From Halarcobacter anaerophilus (GTDB lineage Bacteria > Campylobacterota > Campylobacteria > Campylobacterales > Arcobacteraceae): a stretch of DNA of 64,000 nucleotides. Of this stretch, positions 36,598 through 45,562 are shown in pieces. The stretch is from the NCBI RefSeq assembly GCF_006459125.1, contig NZ_CP041070.1, forward strand, positions 1,178,001-1,242,000. Direction: 5' to 3'. A program made the position numbers and the translations under genes. The notes under the pieces are model-generated. The model was not told the origin of the DNA and did no database searches. It saw only the letters and a list, made by a program, of their open reading frames with translations. How positions within the stretch are numbered: the first letter of the stretch is position 1; each line of letters begins with the position of its first letter.

Positions 36598-37352
36598 TCA
36601 TGCTCTTTTATACCAATCTCTTTTCTCATGATATCATCAAGATTGGCTGTGGCATTTAATACTTCTTCCATACGACCATCAAGTCCAATATAAAAAACCT
36701 GTGGTTTTGTTCCTTGTTCACTTTTTAATACAGTTGTTGGGTAGTTTGATAATAGTTTTGATACTTCCGAAGTTTTATCATTTAGATCTCCGAAAATTCT
36801 AGCTCCGCCTACACATGTTTCAACACAAGCAGGAAGTAATCCCTCATCAACTCTGTGGGCACAAAAAGTACATTTATCCATAACTTTTGTTTCTTTATTC
36901 ATAAATCTTTTGTCATATGGACAGGCATTTGCACAATATCCACATCCCCAACAAATCTCTGAGTCAACAACTACAATTCCGTCTTCTCTTTTAAAAGTTG
37001 CACCTGTCGGACAAACGGGAACACATGCAGGATCATCACAGTGATTACAAAGTTGAGGTAAAAAAGCTTTTCTAACATCTGGAAATTCGCCTAGTTCCAT
37101 CTCTGTTACTGAAGTTCTATTTTGATTTTGGGGTACGTTGTTTTCTACCATACAAGCAGAAGTACATGACTGACAACCAATACATTGTCTAAGATCAATC
37201 ACCATGGCATAATGTTTAGTTTTATCGCCAATATATCTTGAATCTTTTTTATCTCTACCTGGATTTTTTAGGGAAAAAGCATTAGCAGAGGTACTTGCAA
37301 CAAATAATGATGCTAAGCCACCTTTTATGAAATTTCTTTTTGATTCATCCAT
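36570..37352 (-). CDS. ttrB: Tetrathionate reductase iron-sulfur subunit
   Basis: 260 residues. It carries an exported-protein signal with a KR-N-F-I-K twin-basic motif (SKRNFIKGGLASLFVASTSA), a lysine-arginine variant of the Tat motif. Four [4Fe-4S] cluster motifs are CIGCQSCTSACMVEN, CNHCDDPACVPVCPTGA, CWGCGYCANACPYDKRF and CTFCAHRVDEGLLPACVETC. This ferredoxin-like subunit passes electrons from TtrC to TtrA in the periplasm. First gene of the operon, with a strong AAGGAGG ribosome-binding site. Confidence 0.88.
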   Translation of the reverse strand: MDESKRNFIKGGLASLFVASTSANAFSLKNPGRDKKDSRYIGDKTKHYAMVIDLRQCIGCQSCTSACMVENNVPQNQNRTSVTEMELGEFPDVRKAFLPQLCNHCDDPACVPVCPTGATFKREDGIVVVDSEICWGCGYCANACPYDKRFMNKETKVMDKCTFCAHRVDEGLLPACVETCVGGARIFGDLNDKTSEVSKLLSNYPTTVLKSEQGTKPQVFYIGLDGRMEEVLNATANLDDIMRKEIGIKEHEWATMKGEE

Positions 37353-37448
37353 AATTATAGCCTCCTTATATACTATTAGGAAAACTATAACAATAACTTG
37401 TGAGAAATTAGGGAGAATAAACTTTTAGTTAATTTAAATTAGAGGAAA
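37353..37448 (-). promoter_or_regulatory. ttrBCA promoter region
   Basis: 96-bp gap between the kinase gene and ttrB. On the minus strand it holds a -10-like TATAGT (37384-37389), no recognisable -35 hexamer, and AAGGAGG nine bases before the ttrB ATG. A weak -35 fits an activator-dependent promoter, the expected target of the adjacent response regulator. The binding site itself I cannot point to. Confidence 0.35.
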
Positions 37449-39134
37449 TTATAATATTATTATGAAGCAAGCACCTTTATCATTATTTAATACGTTTAAT
37501 GAGCCATTCATACTTTTTTCTATAATGTTCTTACTCATATACAAACCTATTCCTGTTCCGCTACTTGCATGTTTTGTACTAACATAAGGTTCAAAAATTT
37601 TTTCAATCGGAGTTAAATCTATCCCTCCTGCATTATCGCATATTTGTATTCTTGAATTATTTTCAAAAATATCAATTTGAATTGATATCTCCGGATTTTT
37701 AATCTGTTTTTCTATTAATATATCTTTTGCATTACTTAATATATTTAGAATTACTTGTGAAAACTCATTTTCATATCCATCTATTTCTTTTTCTTCTTTA
37801 AAATTAAGCTTTATATTTATATGGTTATTCTCTAAGCTTGAAGAGATTAGAGATAAACTTTTTTCAATACTTTTTTTTGGACTAAATATTTTCTTTTCTT
37901 TATCCGGTTTAAAAAAGTTTCTAAAATCATCTATTGTTTTTGACATAAAACTTATTTGTTCTTCTGCTTCTTCAATTGATTCTCTTAATTCCTCTTTTTT
38001 TAATTTTCCTTTTTCAAACATTAACTCAATTAAAACTAAGATACTGCTTAATTGGGTTAATGGTTGTCTCCATTGATGAGCAATACTTCCTATCATCTCT
38101 CCCATACTTGCAAGTTTACTTTGATGAATAAGAATTCTTTCTTTCTCTTTTGCTTCTTTCTCTTTTTTTGTTTTTAAAGCAACCTCTTCTTTGACTCTTT
38201 TTTCAAGGTTTTTATTTAAAGAAAATAGTTTTTCTTGACTCTCTTCCAGTCTTACGATTAAAACTTTAAATCCATAATGTAAAACAATCAATAAGATAGT
38301 TCCTAATATTGAAATAAGAAGAAAACTTTTTAATACTGTTTGGGAAAGTCTTTGCTGCCCTGAAGTTATATCTTGAAAAAATGCTATTTTAAAATTGTTT
38401 TTATTATCTATATCTTTTATATCAATATTGTGAGTTGTAAAAATATTTGAATTAATATTAAATAGTTTAGGTATATTGTTTTTGTGTTTATTTAAAAATT
38501 TTGACAGATGCAAATCTTGTGATTTTTTAAGACTGATAAATATTGAGTCATATTTTGAAATAATATAAGATTCTATATTTGCTAAATGATATATTTCAGA
38601 TAAAAAGTATGTTGGTTTTATGATAAAAACAAGATAACCGTTTTGTTTGGGCGAAGGAATAACTATTCTATAGTTTAGTCTCTTATTTTTATCATAAATA
38701 AAAGAGGAGTCATTGCTTAGGTTTTTTTTAGGCGGTTTTTCTCCTAGATAAGTTAAAATATTTTTTTCATTATCAAAAAAAATCATAGAGCTTAGAAAAT
38801 TATTTTCATGGCTTAAAATATCCCAACGATTTTTAGAAAGATTAATTAATCTTTTTTTATCTTTATTTTTAAGAGCTTCTTGTATTCCATATGAATTTAG
38901 ATTTGCTAATCCTCTGTTGTGATAAAACTTTTTAACTCTAATAATTGATTCTGTAAAAATCGAGTTAAGTTTTTTTTCATATGCTTTTTGGCTTTCTTGT
39001 ATAAACTCTTTTGTTGTAGCATATTGCATATATATAAAAAATAAAGATAAAACAAAAAACATTCCTACAACTAATACTGTTGTTTTTGTTTTTGTTGAAG
39101 TGTTTTTTTGTAAAGAATTTATATTAAACTTCAA
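37449..39134 (-). CDS. Membrane sensor histidine kinase next to ttrBCA
   Basis: 561 residues. A membrane helix near 20-38, a periplasmic sensor of about 220 residues (likely a dCache-like double domain), a second helix near 268-288, a coiled linker (ESQEKLFSLNKNLEKRVKEEV), then a kinase core. The phospho-acceptor is H in SIAHQWRQPLTQ, the N-box is QVILNILSNAKDIL, G1 DNAGGIDL and G2 GTGIGLYMSKNI. It is not built like Salmonella TtrS, which has a PhnD-like sensor. Encoded between its response regulator (11-bp overlap) and ttrB, so it likely senses tetrathionate, a related sulfur compound or redox state. Confidence 0.85.
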   Translation of the reverse strand: MKFNINSLQKNTSTKTKTTVLVVGMFFVLSLFFIYMQYATTKEFIQESQKAYEKKLNSIFTESIIRVKKFYHNRGLANLNSYGIQEALKNKDKKRLINLSKNRWDILSHENNFLSSMIFFDNEKNILTYLGEKPPKKNLSNDSSFIYDKNKRLNYRIVIPSPKQNGYLVFIIKPTYFLSEIYHLANIESYIISKYDSIFISLKKSQDLHLSKFLNKHKNNIPKLFNINSNIFTTHNIDIKDIDNKNNFKIAFFQDITSGQQRLSQTVLKSFLLISILGTILLIVLHYGFKVLIVRLEESQEKLFSLNKNLEKRVKEEVALKTKKEKEAKEKERILIHQSKLASMGEMIGSIAHQWRQPLTQLSSILVLIELMFEKGKLKKEELRESIEEAEEQISFMSKTIDDFRNFFKPDKEKKIFSPKKSIEKSLSLISSSLENNHINIKLNFKEEKEIDGYENEFSQVILNILSNAKDILIEKQIKNPEISIQIDIFENNSRIQICDNAGGIDLTPIEKIFEPYVSTKHASSGTGIGLYMSKNIIEKSMNGSLNVLNNDKGACFIIIL

Positions 39135-39816
39135 TTTTATAACCCACGCCGAAAATATTTTTTATTGTCTCTTTTCCAATGATTTTTCTTAAATCTTTTA
39201 TCAATGCTTTTAAGGCATCTTTTGATGGAAATTCATCTTCTATCCATATATAATCAAAAAGTTCTTCATATGTAACTGTTTGATTAACTTTTGAAAGAAG
39301 ATAGTCTAACATTTTACTTTCATTTATCGATAATTGAATCTCTTTTTCTTTTATGGTAAAAATTTTATTAAAAGGATTATAATATCCTTGCGCAATTTTT
39401 ACTTTTGTTTCATAATTACTAAGTTCAAGTGAAACAGTTTTTAATGCTTCTATAAATTGATCTTTTTTAAATGGTTTAGTTAAATACTTACAAATCTTTT
39501 GTTCTACAGCTCTCCACAAATATTCATTATCCGTATAAGCACTTAAAATTATAATAGGGATTTTTTTATTATCTTCTCTTATTTTTTTTACAACCTCTAA
39601 TCCATCAATATGTGGCATACAAATATCAAGAATAACAACATCAGGTTTATTTATTAGATATTCATCTAAAGCTTCTTCCCCGTTACTTGCGGTGATGACA
39701 TTATCAAAATATAGTTTTAATATTTTTACAACATTATTTTGTATACCTTTTTCATCTTCAGCATATAAGACTTTTTTGTTTGATAAGAGTTCTAATAATT
39801 GATTATTATCTGACAT
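39124..39816 (-). CDS. OmpR-type response regulator next to ttrBCA
   Basis: 230 residues. Receiver domain (about 12-130) with phospho-Asp in PDVVILDICMPHIDG, the switch Thr/Ser in IPIIILSAYTDN, and the Lys in CKYLTKPFKKDQF. A winged-helix Trans_reg_C output domain follows from about 148 (EIQLSINESKMLDYLLSKVNQ, then VTYEELFDYIWIEDEFPSKD). Salmonella TtrR is LuxR/FixJ-type, so this regulator is not its orthologue. It overlaps the kinase gene by 11 bp. Likely activates ttrBCA. Confidence 0.9.
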   Translation of the reverse strand: MSDNNQLLELLSNKKVLYAEDEKGIQNNVVKILKLYFDNVITASNGEEALDEYLINKPDVVILDICMPHIDGLEVVKKIREDNKKIPIIILSAYTDNEYLWRAVEQKICKYLTKPFKKDQFIEALKTVSLELSNYETKVKIAQGYYNPFNKIFTIKEKEIQLSINESKMLDYLLSKVNQTVTYEELFDYIWIEDEFPSKDALKALIKDLRKIIGKETIKNIFGVGYKIEV

Positions 39817-39921
39817 ATATAGTTTCCATTATATAAATTATCTATTTAGTATACACTATAATATATTATATAAAACATCTGCAATTTAAGTTTTTAATTA
39901 GAATTTTGGAGGATTAAAAGG

Positions 39922-39950
39922 ATAATTCATTGGAAAGACCAATGAATTAT
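39922..39950 (-). terminator. Intrinsic terminator after the first SlyD-like gene
   Basis: ATAATTCATTGG and CCAATGAATTAT pair perfectly around AAAGA, with the right arm overlapping the gene's stop codon. The minus-strand exit is only moderately T-rich (TTATCCTTTTAATCC). Confidence 0.7.
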
Positions 39951-40366
39951 TTAATTGATTTAACGGTAATAGAAAAGTCTAAATCTTTTCCTGCTAACGG
40001 GTGGTTTAAGTCGATTTCAACTTCATTGTCTAAGATATTCGTAACCACTACTTGAATAGGGTTTCCGTCTTGTCCTTGACCTTGCAGAGGCATTCCTATT
40101 TGAAGTTCCAAATCTCCGAACTGCTCTTTTGGTACCATTTGTTTTGCTTCGGGATTATATTCACCGTATGCTTCTGAAGATGGAACAGTTATATCTTTTG
40201 ACTCCTCTTCATTCATATCTGCAATTCTTGATTCCAATCCCGGAATAATTTGTCCCGATCCAAATGTAAACTCTAAAGGCTCTTTGTCAATATTGCTATC
40301 AACAATTTCTCCTCCAATTTTTAGTTCGTAGTTAATTGACACTATTTGATTGTTTTCTATAGCCAT
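39947..40366 (-). CDS. FKBP-type peptidyl-prolyl isomerase, SlyD-like
   Basis: 139 residues. FKBP fold with the insert-in-flap typical of SlyD: ISINYELKIGGEIVDSNIDKEPLEFTFGSGQIIPGLESRI, then SEAYGEYNPEAKQMVPKEQFG in the chaperone insert and DLNHPLAGKDLDFSITVKSI. Prolyl isomerase and holdase for folding proteins, usually cytoplasmic. The His-rich metal tail of E. coli SlyD is missing. A close relative lies 92 bp upstream on the same strand, probably a tandem duplication. Confidence 0.92.
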   Translation of the reverse strand: MAIENNQIVSINYELKIGGEIVDSNIDKEPLEFTFGSGQIIPGLESRIADMNEEESKDITVPSSEAYGEYNPEAKQMVPKEQFGDLELQIGMPLQGQGQDGNPIQVVVTNILDNEVEIDLNHPLAGKDLDFSITVKSIK

Positions 40367-40458
40367 ACTGATCCTTTTTTTGATGTTGTATTAAAACTAT
40401 AGCTAAACTTTTTTAGATGGAGGTAAATGAAAAATATATATTTAAATTATTTGTAAAA

Positions 40459-40878
40459 TTAAACTATTCTTTTTATTAAAACCTTAAAATCCAAATCACA
40501 ACCTGCAAGAGGATGATTATAATCAACAGTAACGCTGTCTTTTGTAACTTCCGTAACGGTAGCTTTAATAATTTCACCGTTTTCTTCATCTGCTTCAAGC
40601 ACTAATCCTATTTCCAAGTCAATACCCTCAAAATCTGATATAGGTAAAGTCTCCGCAAGTTTTGGATTATGCTCTCCGTAAGCATCTTTAGCTTTGATAT
40701 TTATATCTTTTGTTTGACCTTCTTCCATCTCTTTTATAGCCATTTCCAAAGCAGGTAAAATCTCACCTTTTCCGTATTCAAACTCGATAGGACTTGCTTC
40801 AAAATTTGTTTCAAGCATATTATCGTCTACTTTTAATTCATAATGCATTTGTACTAATTGATTATTTTTTATTGCCAT
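40459..40878 (-). CDS. FKBP-type peptidyl-prolyl isomerase, SlyD-like (second copy)
   Basis: 139 residues from the ATG at 40878. An ATG 6 bp upstream sits almost on AAAGGATG and is less likely. It has the same architecture as its neighbour (QMHYELKVDDNMLETNFEAS, EYGKGEILPALEMAIKEM, DAYGEHNPKLAETLPISDFEG, VDYNHPLAGCDLDFKVL) but is clearly diverged from it. In the FKBP core an FxFGxGQ-type stretch is changed to FEYGKGE, so catalytic strength may differ. It also lacks a His-rich tail. Confidence 0.9.
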   Translation of the reverse strand: MAIKNNQLVQMHYELKVDDNMLETNFEASPIEFEYGKGEILPALEMAIKEMEEGQTKDINIKAKDAYGEHNPKLAETLPISDFEGIDLEIGLVLEADEENGEIIKATVTEVTKDSVTVDYNHPLAGCDLDFKVLIKRIV

Positions 40879-41000
40879 AATCATCCTTTTATCTCTTTTC
40901 TTTGTATATTATCTAAATATAATAATATAAGAATTAAATCTTTTTAGCCCTTTTTATATATAATCTCTGCCTTAAAAGATGAATATAAGGAGTAAAATAT

Positions 41001-41561
41001 ATGACAGTGGCAGTTTTTTGTGGTTCAAGCAGTGGAAATAGTGTTGATTTCGTAAATGCAACAAAAGAGTTAGGAAAATATTTTGCTCAAAACGGTATAG
41101 ATATCGTTTACGGTGGTGGAAAAGTAGGACTTATGGGAACTATCGCTGATTCTATTATGCAAAACGGCGGAAAAGTTTACGGTGTGATTCCTGAGTATCT
41201 AAAAGATAAAGAGTTAGCCCATGAAACAGTTACCAAATTAGAGGTTGTTCCGGGAATGCATGAACGAAAAGCTTTAATGGCAGAAAAAGCGGATGCCTTT
41301 GTAGCTCTTCCCGGAGGTGCTGGAACGTTAGAAGAGATCTTTGAAGTTTGGACTTGGGCTCAACTTGGATTTCATACAAAACCTTGTGCTTTTTTTAATA
41401 TAAACGGTTTTTACGACAAACTTTTTGAAATGCTTGAAAATATGTGTGAAAAAGAGTTTATGAAAAAAGAGTATTTTAATAAACTTATTAAAACGGATAA
41501 TAAAGAAGAGCTTTTAAAAGCTATGCAAAATTATATCCCGCCTAAGAAAAAATGGGATTAA
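41001..41561 (+). CDS. LOG-family protein (nucleoside 5'-monophosphate phosphoribohydrolase)
   Basis: 186 residues. The family signature is PGGAGTLEEIFEVWTW near residues 97-112, with the N-terminal VAVFCGSSSGNSVDF and the middle VYGGGKVGLMGTIAD. LOG-type enzymes cleave the ribose-5-phosphate from AMP-like nucleotides; in bacteria the physiological substrate is often unclear. MPGMHERKALM carries the catalytic arginine. TAAGGAGTAA precedes the ATG. Confidence 0.92.
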   Translation: MTVAVFCGSSSGNSVDFVNATKELGKYFAQNGIDIVYGGGKVGLMGTIADSIMQNGGKVYGVIPEYLKDKELAHETVTKLEVVPGMHERKALMAEKADAFVALPGGAGTLEEIFEVWTWAQLGFHTKPCAFFNINGFYDKLFEMLENMCEKEFMKKEYFNKLIKTDNKEELLKAMQNYIPPKKKWD

Positions 41562-42169
41562 ATTTTCCAATGAGTCAATTTTGACTCATTAATATATTTT
41601 TTAATTTCAAAACATAATTGAGGGAAAAACTCTAAAAAATCATCTTCAAGATTTGAGATATTTTTTGAAACAGTTCCAAAATATCTGCTGTTACTATCTC
41701 TTTTTAATAATCTTTGTGAAAGTTTTTTATCTACTCTTAAAAAAGCTTTTTCTAAATCTTGCAAAGTTTTATATCTGTTTAAAATATCATAATCAATTAA
41801 CCTTTCCAAAGGAACTTGAGCATTTTTAGGAATATCTTTTAATCTGTTTCTTGCTCTTATATTAAATTCGTCAAAAAAAGCATCCATAGGGATTTTACAA
41901 AATTTATCCCAGTTTTTGGTAAGCAGATAATCATAAGTCAAATCAATTACTACAGCTCTAAGAACTCCTTTTCCTATTCTTTGTTTACTTCTTTTAAAAA
42001 GTTGATGTGAGTCTGTATATGAATCAATAGTTTTATGAAGATTCATACCTTTTTTTAGACTTTCATTAGCCTCTTGCCAAATCTTTCCTTTAAGCGGGTC
42101 TGCAAGGTAGTTACCTATTTGAAAATCAATATTATATTCAGATAAAAAAATGTGGGCAATCCAATTCAT
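41558..42169 (-). CDS. acpH: Acyl-carrier-protein phosphodiesterase (AcpH, DUF479)
   Basis: 203 residues. MNWIAHIFLSEYNIDFQIGNYLADPLKGK with the LHKTIDSYTDSH segment and the helix RAVVIDLTYDYLLTKNWDKF are typical of AcpH. The enzyme removes 4'-phosphopantetheine from holo-ACP and is an HD-like metal phosphodiesterase; the H and D residues at HKTIDSYTDSH fit. Convergent with the LOG gene (4-bp overlap of ends). Confidence 0.88.
   Translation of the reverse strand: MNWIAHIFLSEYNIDFQIGNYLADPLKGKIWQEANESLKKGMNLHKTIDSYTDSHQLFKRSKQRIGKGVLRAVVIDLTYDYLLTKNWDKFCKIPMDAFFDEFNIRARNRLKDIPKNAQVPLERLIDYDILNRYKTLQDLEKAFLRVDKKLSQRLLKRDSNSRYFGTVSKNISNLEDDFLEFFPQLCFEIKKYINESKLTHWKI
41569..41590 (+). terminator. 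Terminator after the LOG gene, inside the end of acpH
   Basis: AATGAGTCAA and TTGACTCATT form an inverted repeat of up to 10 bp around a short TT centre, followed by AATATATTTTTT. It lies in the last codons of the convergent acpH gene. Confidence 0.6.
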
Positions 42170-42195
42170 AGAGTGAAAATAGCAGAAATTAGTTT

Positions 42196-42219
42196 AAAAG
42201 TAGAATATTTTCTACTTTT
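42196..42219 (-). terminator. Terminator after the YeeE/YedE gene
   Basis: AAAAGTAGAA and TTCTACTTTT pair around TATT, at the stop codon of the leftward transporter gene. Confidence 0.65.
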
Positions 42220-43297
42220 AAATTTGATAATTAGGTGTGCTGTCTTTCCATTCAAAGATAAAACACATAGGAAGTTTGCTTTTTTTATTTAAAATTATTG
42301 CCGTTATTGTTCCTGAAATAAAGATTGAAACAATTGCAACCAAAGATGAAAAAGCAAGGGTTGAAAGACCTGTTAATCCTTGACCTACCGTACATCCGAT
42401 AGCCATTATTCCTCCGATTCCCATTAAACTTCCGCCTATAATATTGTATTTTAATTTATGCTGACCTTTTGATGCCGTACATCCAAAACTATATTTTCTA
42501 TTGATTTTTGACATCAAAAAGGCTCCTGCTATAACTCCAAATACTAAAGTTACGGGAAAAGTCAATTCCGAAATCTGATAAAAAGTAAAAAACTCCAGAC
42601 TTTTTGCACTTGGATAAACAAAAGTAATCCCGTTTAGTTCTACAATTCTTTCCATACTCTCTTGACCGTAAACTCCCGTTACATACCAAGCTGCTGCAAT
42701 AAAAAGTCCTATTAATAAACCATCCCACAAACTTGCCAATCTATTAACTTTTTTTACTAATATATAGATAAGAACTAATAAAACCGCAACAATAAAATAA
42801 AAATTCATACTGATATTTCCTATATAACTTGACCATTCTATTAAGATTGGATTATTTACAATAGGATTAATAACTTCAGATAACATTCCTTTTGCCGTTG
42901 CATAAGCAAAAATTGCAAGGAAAACCAACACTATCAAAGAGTTTATATCTCCTTGGGCAAACTTTATCAGATGTCTATTGCTGCAACCGTCTGAGAGCAT
43001 CATTCCCACACCGAAAATTAATCCTCCAAAAATGATTGCAAAATAGTTTACATTGTCTCTATAATAATAACTTTGTGTTAAATCTATTTCATAAAAAGAG
43101 GCTACAAGGTATGTTGATATAACTGCTACTAGCATTGCCGTAAGTACGGATGAGCCTCTCATTGTAGATTTAGTAAGAATATAATCTTTTATTGAACCGC
43201 TGAAACAAAACTGTTTCTTTTGTGCAATAGCACCAAAGGCAAGTCCCAGCAAAAAACCTAAAATATTGACTATTTCATAAACTTCAAAATCATGCAT
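42218..43297 (-). CDS. YeeE/YedE-family (DUF395) sulfur-compound transporter
   Basis: 359 residues, about nine to ten membrane helices. Two internal repeats each carry a Cys-containing motif. The first is GVGMMLSDGCSNRHLIKFAQGD. The second is GIGGIMAIGCTVGQGLTGLS, matching the G-x-x-L-x-x-G-C-x-x-x-x motif of TsuA-like thiosulfate transporters. A further ASKGQHKLKY loop follows. No TusA-like gene is adjacent. Import of thiosulfate or a related sulfur species is inferred from the family. Confidence 0.86.
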   Translation of the reverse strand: MHDFEVYEIVNILGFLLGLAFGAIAQKKQFCFSGSIKDYILTKSTMRGSSVLTAMLVAVISTYLVASFYEIDLTQSYYYRDNVNYFAIIFGGLIFGVGMMLSDGCSNRHLIKFAQGDINSLIVLVFLAIFAYATAKGMLSEVINPIVNNPILIEWSSYIGNISMNFYFIVAVLLVLIYILVKKVNRLASLWDGLLIGLFIAAAWYVTGVYGQESMERIVELNGITFVYPSAKSLEFFTFYQISELTFPVTLVFGVIAGAFLMSKINRKYSFGCTASKGQHKLKYNIIGGSLMGIGGIMAIGCTVGQGLTGLSTLAFSSLVAIVSIFISGTITAIILNKKSKLPMCFIFEWKDSTPNYQI

Positions 43298-43431
43298 ATC
43301 TAATCCTTACTAAATGAATAAACTTTTAATTTTAGTATTATATAAATTTAATAATAAGAGTTATATAGGAACTTTTTATTAAAAATATAATTTAAGCTAA
43401 AATATATATGATTAAAATAGTCAAGATTGTT

Positions 43432-43692
43432 TTATATCTCTTGATTATCAACTTTCATCTCTTCTAAACCTTCCAAAATATCTAAAGCCTGCTCTTGGGT
43501 TATTGAATTGTTCTCAATATCTAGAAGTACTTCATCAAAGTATTGTTTTACTTGCAACATATATTCCAACTCTTCATTCAAAGCTTTTTTTTTCTTTTTT
43601 TCTAACTCTTTTTGCAACTCTTTAATATCGTCGTTTACTTCAATCAAAATATCTGTTTTTAACAAATTCTCTAAATCTTTTATATAATCCAT
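43432..43692 (-). CDS. Small helical protein, unknown function
   Basis: 86 residues, all helical and charged: DYIKDLENLLKTDILIEVND, then a Lys-rich KELQKELEKKKKKALNEELE stretch, and an acidic end (LDILEGLEEMKVDNQEI). No cysteines or membrane segments. It could be a coiled-coil adaptor. A good ribosome-binding site (AGAGGGA) precedes the ATG on the minus strand. I do not recognise it. Confidence 0.6.
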   Translation of the reverse strand: MDYIKDLENLLKTDILIEVNDDIKELQKELEKKKKKALNEELEYMLQVKQYFDEVLLDIENNSITQEQALDILEGLEEMKVDNQEI

Positions 43693-43845
43693 ATTTTCCC
43701 TCTTCTTTATTTGCCGTATTGTATCAAAACATAAATTATAATTATGTATTTAATAGACAAGGCTTATATTGACAAAATTTGATATTGAATATATAATAAA
43801 TGAAACTTTACAAATAACTTAAATCAACTAGATATAGGAGATAAA

Positions 43846-44475
43846 ATGGATTTTCATATTTGGGTATATTATTTAATAGCAATTTTAATACTTACGGCAT
43901 CTCCTGGACCTAGCGTTCTTTTATGTGTAACAAAATCGGTAACTTTGGGTTTTAATTATGCAATTTATACAGCACTTGGAAGTCTTCTTGCCATACTTTG
44001 TATTATGACTCTCTCTTTTACCGGTCTTGGTATAATAATAGCCTCATCAGATCTTGTTTTTACTCTTATTAAGTATGCAGGAGCTTTATACCTAATCTAT
44101 TTGGGATATAAGAGTCTGACTTCAAAAGAGGAAAATTATCACTTTGAAAAAACAAAAAAATCAAAAAAAAGAGATAAACTAGCTTCTTTTTTCAGCGGTT
44201 TTTTAGTAGGCGGAAGCAATCCTAAAGCTATAGTATTTTTTGTTGCTTTGTTTCCTCAGTTTATAAATCCAAATGAACCTCTTTTTACGCAATATATTAT
44301 TTTTGTTATGACATTTGCCTCTTTAGAGTTATCTTGGCTGCTTTTTTATGCTTATTTGGGTCATAAGTCATCAGCTTGGTTTATGCAAAGCGGAAGGGCA
44401 AAGTTTTTTAACAAAATTACAGGTGGAGTTTTTATAACAGCAGGTGTTTTACTCTCTTCAACAAATAGAAATTAA
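43846..44475 (+). CDS. LysE/RhtB-family amino-acid exporter
   Basis: 209 residues, six predicted helices. Family marks: ASPGPSVLLCVTKSVTLGF (PGP motif, complete here), KYAGALYLIYLGYKSL, and FLVGGSNPKAIVFFVALFPQFI (N-P-K motif). It probably exports an amino acid such as homoserine or threonine-like solutes; substrate not deducible. TAGGAGAT precedes the ATG. About 60 bp before the deaminase gene, which may be transcribed with it. Confidence 0.9.
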   Translation: MDFHIWVYYLIAILILTASPGPSVLLCVTKSVTLGFNYAIYTALGSLLAILCIMTLSFTGLGIIIASSDLVFTLIKYAGALYLIYLGYKSLTSKEENYHFEKTKKSKKRDKLASFFSGFLVGGSNPKAIVFFVALFPQFINPNEPLFTQYIIFVMTFASLELSWLLFYAYLGHKSSAWFMQSGRAKFFNKITGGVFITAGVLLSSTNRN

Positions 44476-44536
44476 AAATTAGAATCATTCTTTGTCTTTA
44501 TTATAAATAGAAAACTGTATAATAAAAAATAAAAAT

Positions 44537-45559
44537 ATGGACAAAGAGATGATAGATTTAATTAAAAACTTACCGAAAGCGGAATTGCATTTACATATTG
44601 AAGGTACTTTAGAACCTGAACTTATGTTTGAACTAGCTAAAAAAAACTCTGTAGAAATACCTTATAAAACAATTGAAGATATAAAAAAAGCTTACAATTT
44701 TACAAATTTGCAAAGTTTTTTGGATATCTATTACGCGGGAGCAAATGTTCTTCAAACAAAAGAGGATTTTTATGCTTTAACTTGGGAATATATTTTAAAA
44801 TGCGTAGAAAATAATATTATTCATACAGAAATATTTTTTGACCCTCAAAGTCATACTACAAGAGGGATTTCTTTTGAAACAGTACTTAGCGGAATAAAAG
44901 AGGCTTTGGAAGATGCAAAAAAAGAGTTTGGAATAACTTCTAAAATAATAATGTGTTTTTTAAGACATCTAAGTCAAGAAGAGGGGTTTAAAACTTTAGA
45001 AGAGGCTTTGCCTTTTAAAAAAGATATTATAGGAGTTGGACTTGACTCTTCCGAACTTGGGAATCCTCCCTCAAAGTTTGAACAGCTTTTCAAAAAAGCA
45101 AAAGATGAAGGTTTTAAAATAGTTGCTCATGCGGGAGAAGAAGGAGATGTTTCATATATTTACGACTCTTTGGATCTTTTAAAAGTAGATAGAATAGATC
45201 ACGGTATTCAAGCTATAAACTCAAAAGAACTTATGCAAAGATTAAAAGAAGAGCAGATACCTTTAACGGTTTGTCCCAACTCAAATATAGAATTAAAAGC
45301 TTTTGAAAGTTATAAAGAACACAATATAAAAAAACTTTTAGATTATGGATTAAACGTAACCGTAAACTCAGACGACCCTTCATATTTTAAAGGATATTTA
45401 AATCAAAATTTTATAAATATTTATGAAAATCTTGATTTATCAAAAGATGATATAATCAAATTAGTCAAAAACTCTTTTAACTCTTCTTTTCTTGATGAAG
45501 GTACAAAAATCAAGTATTTAAAAAGAGTGGATGAGGTTGTAAATAATTTTAAAGGATAA
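44537..45559 (+). CDS. add: Adenosine/adenine deaminase family protein
   Basis: 340 residues. Metal-dependent deaminase with LPKAELHLHIEGTLEP (H-x-H), HAGEEGDVSYIYDSLDLL, RIDHGIQAI and the NSDDPSYFKGYLNQNF end. The V-C-P-N-S-N form, the E-E-G after HAG and the NSDDP-S-Y-F motif are those of the adenine-deaminase (AAH1/PA0148-like) subgroup rather than E. coli-type adenosine deaminase. I suspect it deaminates adenine to hypoxanthine, although it would normally be annotated add. A DUF442 gene follows by 3 bp. Confidence 0.85.
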   Translation: MDKEMIDLIKNLPKAELHLHIEGTLEPELMFELAKKNSVEIPYKTIEDIKKAYNFTNLQSFLDIYYAGANVLQTKEDFYALTWEYILKCVENNIIHTEIFFDPQSHTTRGISFETVLSGIKEALEDAKKEFGITSKIIMCFLRHLSQEEGFKTLEEALPFKKDIIGVGLDSSELGNPPSKFEQLFKKAKDEGFKIVAHAGEEGDVSYIYDSLDLLKVDRIDHGIQAINSKELMQRLKEEQIPLTVCPNSNIELKAFESYKEHNIKKLLDYGLNVTVNSDDPSYFKGYLNQNFINIYENLDLSKDDIIKLVKNSFNSSFLDEGTKIKYLKRVDEVVNNFKG

Positions 45560-45562
45560 ACC

